A stretch of 9,282 bases of DNA from Actinomycetes bacterium. GTDB taxonomy: Bacteria > Actinomycetota > Acidimicrobiia > Acidimicrobiales > RAAP-2. Shown here one piece after another: positions 6,803-9,282 of this stretch. Position numbers and translations under genes: made by a program. The DNA lies in NCBI GenBank assembly GCA_021802025.1, contig JAKABC010000060.1, forward strand, positions 1-9,282, written 5' to 3'. Each line of letters begins with the position of its first letter. Position 1 is the stretch's first letter. The notes beneath the pieces are model-generated. The model was not told where the DNA came from and made no database searches. It saw only the letters and a program-made list of their open reading frames with translations.

Positions 6803-6816
6803 TTCACGAACGTGAA
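6803..6816. repeat. 14-bp palindrome TTCACG-AA-CGTGAA
   Basis: Perfect 6-bp arms around AA in the spacer after azoR, about 20 nt before tRNA relic 2. It could be a protein-binding site or a weak hairpin. The spacer 6633-6833 holds nothing else I can support. Confidence 0.35.
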
Positions 6817-6833
6817 TATTCCAATACCTCTAG

Positions 6834-6905
6834 CGGGCCACCCGGGTCTCAATCTCGGCGCCGTGGAATTGCGAGTCATGGTCGTGTGACTCGGTGCGTC
6901 GGCCC
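6834..6905 (-). pseudogene. Decayed tRNA-Lys copy (relic 2)
   Basis: A minus-strand copy of the tRNA-Lys, 72 nt long. Plus-strand positions 6835-6870 match 9007-9042 at 30 of 36 bases without gaps. The acceptor stem still forms about six pairs (GGGCCG with TGGCCC, one G-U), and the T stem forms four of five. The anticodon loop reads CTCGCAA, while the D and anticodon stems are lost. It begins 33 nt downstream of the M24 gene's stop on the same strand, so it would be transcribed in that mRNA's 3' region. Confidence 0.78.
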
Positions 6906-6938
6906 AGTCGCAGATCTCGGTTGTCGCTGACGGCGCGC

Positions 6939-8144
6939 CTATCCAGCGACGCACCGAGCACCCTGGACGCTCGTGTGCAGTCGTGCGGGACCGTCCGCAG
7001 TGACAACGAGGCACTCGCCCGTTTGGACTCCGGCGCGGTGGTCAGTCGTGACGACGTTGGGCTGCACGACCAGCATCATCCCCTCTTCTAAGACCATGTC
7101 GGGAATGGCCTCATTGGTTCGGCTCAACGAGCCAAGTATCGGTGGGAGGTAGCCGCCGCCATAACCGTGGACGAGATCGTCAAAGGTCGTAAAGCCTGCG
7201 TCTTCGATAAGGCGCGCCGCATCGACGAGTTCCGACACGTGGGTGCCGGGCAACAGACGCTCAGCTATTGCGTGGTAGGCCGCATCGGCGACGTCGTGGA
7301 GTTCGCGAAAGATTGGGGAGAGTTCTTCTCCCACACTGAAGGTCCGAAGCACCTGGCCGCCGTAGTCAAAAAAGTTTGCTGTTATCTCGGTGCTGAGCAC
7401 GTCGCCGTGACGCACCCGTCGGGTGGACGGGTGCTGTCGCGGGACGCAGTACTGCGGATCCGACATCGCGTTTACGGCAAAATAGTGGATGCCGTTTACG
7501 CCCCCGTATGAGTGATATGCCGCCTCGACAATGCCGACCAGGTCGCGTTCGCTGAGCCCCGGGCGAAGTTGATTGGCGAGAGCCTCGATCGAGAGATCGG
7601 CGAGCCGGGCGCCGAGGCGAAACCAGAGGAGTTCCTCGGGTGACTTGATGAGCCGAAGGTGGTTGTAGCCAGCGTTGAGATCCACGACCGGGCCGAAAGC
7701 GTCCTCCAGCACTCGCGCTGCACCGAGGGGGAGAGGACCAATGACGCCGACGCGGCCCTCGCTCGCACTTCGACGGCGTAGTTCCTCGATGGAGGACTCA
7801 ATCGTTGAGGCGCCGCCCCACTTCACCGAGGCGTCAGTGGCCAGTTTCGTCGCTAGGGGAACGTGGTTGAAGTACTGCACAAAGAGGGTGTCCCGTGCAT
7901 CTGGGGTCACGACGAGCTGCGCCTCGTTGGTGACCAACCACTGCGAGAGCCACGTCACGGCACCACCACGTCCACCAATCCCATAAATCAAGAGGTGCGT
8001 CACTGACTTAGACGCCATCAAGTCCTCGACTGCTCGACGGCGGCGAGCTAGTTCGGCGTCACTGAAATGGGGGTACTCCTCATCAAGCAAGGAGGCCAAC
8101 TCAGGTTCGAAAAACACCGTAGAGCGCGTTTCATCTGTGGCCAT
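6939..8144 (-). CDS. M24-fold (creatinase/prolidase-like) protein lacking metal ligands
   Basis: A 401-residue protein with the two-domain layout of creatinase and Xaa-Pro peptidases: an N-terminal creatinase-type domain (about 25-155) and a C-terminal pita-bread domain (about 165-390). By alignment to the canonical M24 motifs, the two Asp ligands are Glu253 and Gln264 (the normal spacing of 11 is kept), His326 in LVHGYGGGY is retained, the first Glu is Gln361 in VVQPN, and the second Glu is Gly376 with a Glu one residue later. Metal-dependent peptidase activity is therefore unlikely. Creatinase is a known metal-free relative, so a hydrolase of a small guanidino or amide substrate is possible but not shown. 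The start at 8144 is preceded by GGAAGG (8154-8149); an open extension to 8339 is not protein-like and overlaps the upstream pseudogene. A decayed GntR-type regulator lies upstream. Confidence 0.85.
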   Translation of the reverse strand: MATDETRSTVFFEPELASLLDEEYPHFSDAELARRRRAVEDLMASKSVTHLLIYGIGGRGGAVTWLSQWLVTNEAQLVVTPDARDTLFVQYFNHVPLATKLATDASVKWGGASTIESSIEELRRRSASEGRVGVIGPLPLGAARVLEDAFGPVVDLNAGYNHLRLIKSPEELLWFRLGARLADLSIEALANQLRPGLSERDLVGIVEAAYHSYGGVNGIHYFAVNAMSDPQYCVPRQHPSTRRVRHGDVLSTEITANFFDYGGQVLRTFSVGEELSPIFRELHDVADAAYHAIAERLLPGTHVSELVDAARLIEDAGFTTFDDLVHGYGGGYLPPILGSLSRTNEAIPDMVLEEGMMLVVQPNVVTTDHRAGVQTGECLVVTADGPARLHTSVQGARCVAG

Positions 8145-8226
8145 AGAGCCTTCCGAGGGTGTTTCGCGCAACTTTACTTGCCGCGAACGATCTGGGACCA
8201 TCTCGGGCGATGGATCATTCCGCCTC

Positions 8227-8940
8227 TCACTGAGCGAAGCCGCGCACATTGAGGTGTCGCGCCAAGTTCTCTCCAGCGTGCGGCACCTCTTGGGCGATGA
8301 CGGAGCTGGCCCGCACGGAATCGTTCTGTCGCAGGACATCGTCGATCACTCGATGCTCGTCGATGTCAATGGCGATGATTCGTTCGGTCGACTAGGTAGC
8401 ATGCCAGAGGTTGTCTTCTAGGAAATGTTTTTGTAAGTCATTGAAAATCCTGTCCGGGAGAAAGTTGTCAGCGGCAACTCGGATGACCGAGTGGAACCTC
8501 TCGTTGAACCGAGTCAACTGCGAGTTGGTGGGGCCGACACGCGCTCTGTGGCTAGCGGGAACCGCCAAGTGTGCACCTCGGACTCCAGCTGAGACTGAGC
8601 CACATTAAGCGCCGTGATTGCGTGGCTTGAGAGATTGGGCGCCGCCAAAGACCCCGTTGTACTCCAGATACGCCGTCAACTCGTGCGCGACAAGCACGGT
8701 GTTCGCCTTGCTGATCTGAAGATTGTGGGCAGTCGGCGAACGAGGCAACTCTCACGACCTCTCGACGACTCTCGAGAGCGTCACCGAGTTCGTGTAGAGG
8801 CCGAAGAGCTAGTGGGTGTCATTCGATGGCATAACGATCGTGAGCTGATCTTCACAACCAACGTCAGCACCCCCAATCCAGACGAGTTTGGAAAGACCGC
8901 ACCCGGAATCTACGTCGAGGCGGTGCTTAATCGCTGGTCG
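8227..8940 (-). pseudogene. Decayed GntR/FadR-type (FCD) transcription regulator
   Basis: One minus-strand frame reads as a GntR-family regulator broken by four stops of all three kinds: TAG 8811-8809, TGA 8754-8752, TAA 8607-8605 and TAG 8394-8392, ending at TGA 8229-8227. The N-terminal part (from about 8895) reads LSKLVWIGGADVGCEDQL, fitting the first HTH helices (L..LI..G....G..L). It is followed by TNSVTLSRVVER, fitting the recognition helix. The C-terminal part reads LTRFNERFHSVIRVAADNF and then DEHRVIDDVLRQNDSVRASS, the FNxxFH and EHRxI..AI...D...A signatures of the FCD ligand-binding domain. No frameshift is needed to follow these segments. The 5' end is uncertain. It ends 82 nt before the M24 gene on the same strand and was probably its regulator. 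Confidence 0.65.
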
Positions 8941-9002
8941 ATTCCCGAACTGCGTCACTTGACGTGCCCCGGGGCTCAAGTGCCTTGCGCTTCTGGGGTT
9001 CT

Positions 9003-9078
9003 TGGTGGGCCGCCCGGGTCTCGATCCCGGCACCTTGGGATTAAAAGTCCCCTGCTCTTCCCGATGAGCTAGCGGCCC
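9003..9078 (-). tRNA. tRNA-Lys (UUU) with encoded CCA
   Basis: Minus-strand cloverleaf: acceptor GGGCCGC/GCGGCCC (7 perfect pairs), D arm GCTC-ATCGGGAA-GAGC, anticodon loop CTTTTAA giving UUU, variable loop AGGTG, T stem CCGGG/CCCGG, discriminator A at 9006, then CCA at 9005-9003. Two oddities: the T loop reads ATCGAGA, with A in place of the near-invariant T54, and the base pair 27-43 is G-A. It may still function. It is the intact member of a family of three copies in this window. Confidence 0.9.
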
Positions 9079-9156
9079 GGCGGATGGCGAAATGCATTGA
9101 GAAATGCTCAACCCCGGACCACTTAGGTTAGCCGAGGCTGATCCCCAATGATTTCC

Positions 9157-9282
9157 GGCTCTTCGGATTTGAGCGGGGGATTCGCCGCGTCCGGCTATCA
9201 ATCGTGAAGTAGACGAAGGTGCTTCAAGATTGAGTTGTGAGACTGAAAACTGAAAACACCTTCGTCCTCGACAACCATACCG
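9157..9282 (+). mobile_element. Possible left end of an ISL3-type insertion sequence (partial)
   Basis: From 9157 the sequence GGCTCTTCGGATTTGAG resembles the terminal repeats of ISL3-family elements of actinobacteria, which I recall as beginning GGCTCTTC and continuing with a T-rich then GAG-containing block. About 80 nt further in, a GTG at 9237 opens a frame (VRLKTENTFVLDNHT) that runs off the window and could be a transposase start. A 10-bp inverted repeat GACGAAGGTG (9212-9221) / CACCTTCGTC (9257-9266) flanks that start. The right end and the target duplication are outside the window, so the call is tentative. Confidence 0.35.

Noticed and set aside
6662..6889. 75-codon plus-strand open frame after azoR
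   Set aside because: No ribosome binding site, and its last third is translated from tRNA relic 2.
8145..8339. 65-codon N-terminal extension of the M24 protein
   Set aside because: Composition is not protein-like, it overlaps the regulator relic, and a good ribosome binding site precedes the ATG at 8144.
8614..9072. Plus-strand open frame of 152 codons
   Set aside because: It runs antisense through the GntR relic and the tRNA-Lys gene; its last part is the reverse complement of the tRNA and the first part has no family signature.
8809..9201. Minus-strand open frame of 130 codons
   Set aside because: It reads straight through the tRNA-Lys gene, giving the familiar artefact PLAHREEQGTFNPKVPGSRPG; only its 3' part overlaps the GntR relic in frame.
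1..9282. CRISPR array, prophage or toxin-antitoxin system
   Set aside because: No regularly spaced repeats, no phage structural or integrase genes, and no small paired toxin-antitoxin genes were found on either strand.

Overview
The window looks like chromosomal DNA of an actinobacterium, possibly a soil or acid-environment lineage. The left half is very GC-rich with strongly biased third codon positions. It carries a small Lys-rich protein of a type common in Actinomycetota and a pentapeptide/DinB fusion also typical of that phylum. Several genes appear to start on leaderless mRNAs, with a -10 box 7-8 nt before the ATG. Genus cannot be told from this sequence alone.

Layout. (1) 22-3012 is an arsenic-resistance locus. 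An Acr3 arsenite exporter and a CoA-disulfide-reductase-like flavoprotein are read leftward, and an ArsR repressor is read rightward. The two arms share one compact promoter, and both start codons lie inside a single perfect 12-bp inverted repeat. (2) 3142-4651 is a housekeeping stretch: a 47-aa basic protein, a pentapeptide/DinB protein and a cold-shock protein ending in a strong hairpin. (3) 4850-9079 is an accessory region with more AT-rich, gene-poor spacers. It ends at a tRNA-Lys(UUU) gene on the minus strand (9006-9078). Two decayed copies of that tRNA, in the same orientation and of the same length, lie at 5066-5138 and 6834-6905. The three tRNA units bracket two modules. Each module holds one transcription regulator and one enzyme: HxlR + FMN azoreductase, and a decayed GntR/FCD regulator + an M24-fold protein that has lost four of five canonical metal ligands. 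(4) From about 9157 the sequence resembles the left end of an ISL3-type insertion sequence that runs out of the window.

How the parts work together. Arsenite would release ArsR from the shared operator and turn on export, with the flavoprotein perhaps supporting thiol redox balance. No arsenate reductase is visible. HxlR with a conserved N-terminal Cys next to an azoreductase resembles the Bacillus YodB/AzoR1 quinone and diamide response. Two near-identical operator-like sites lie in the divergent spacer. The M24 protein has lost its presumed regulator to four in-frame stops yet remains open over 401 codons.

The most unusual feature is the series of tRNA-Lys relics bounding small regulator-enzyme modules. 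It suggests repeated integration at the 3' end of one tRNA gene followed by decay. No integrase is visible here.
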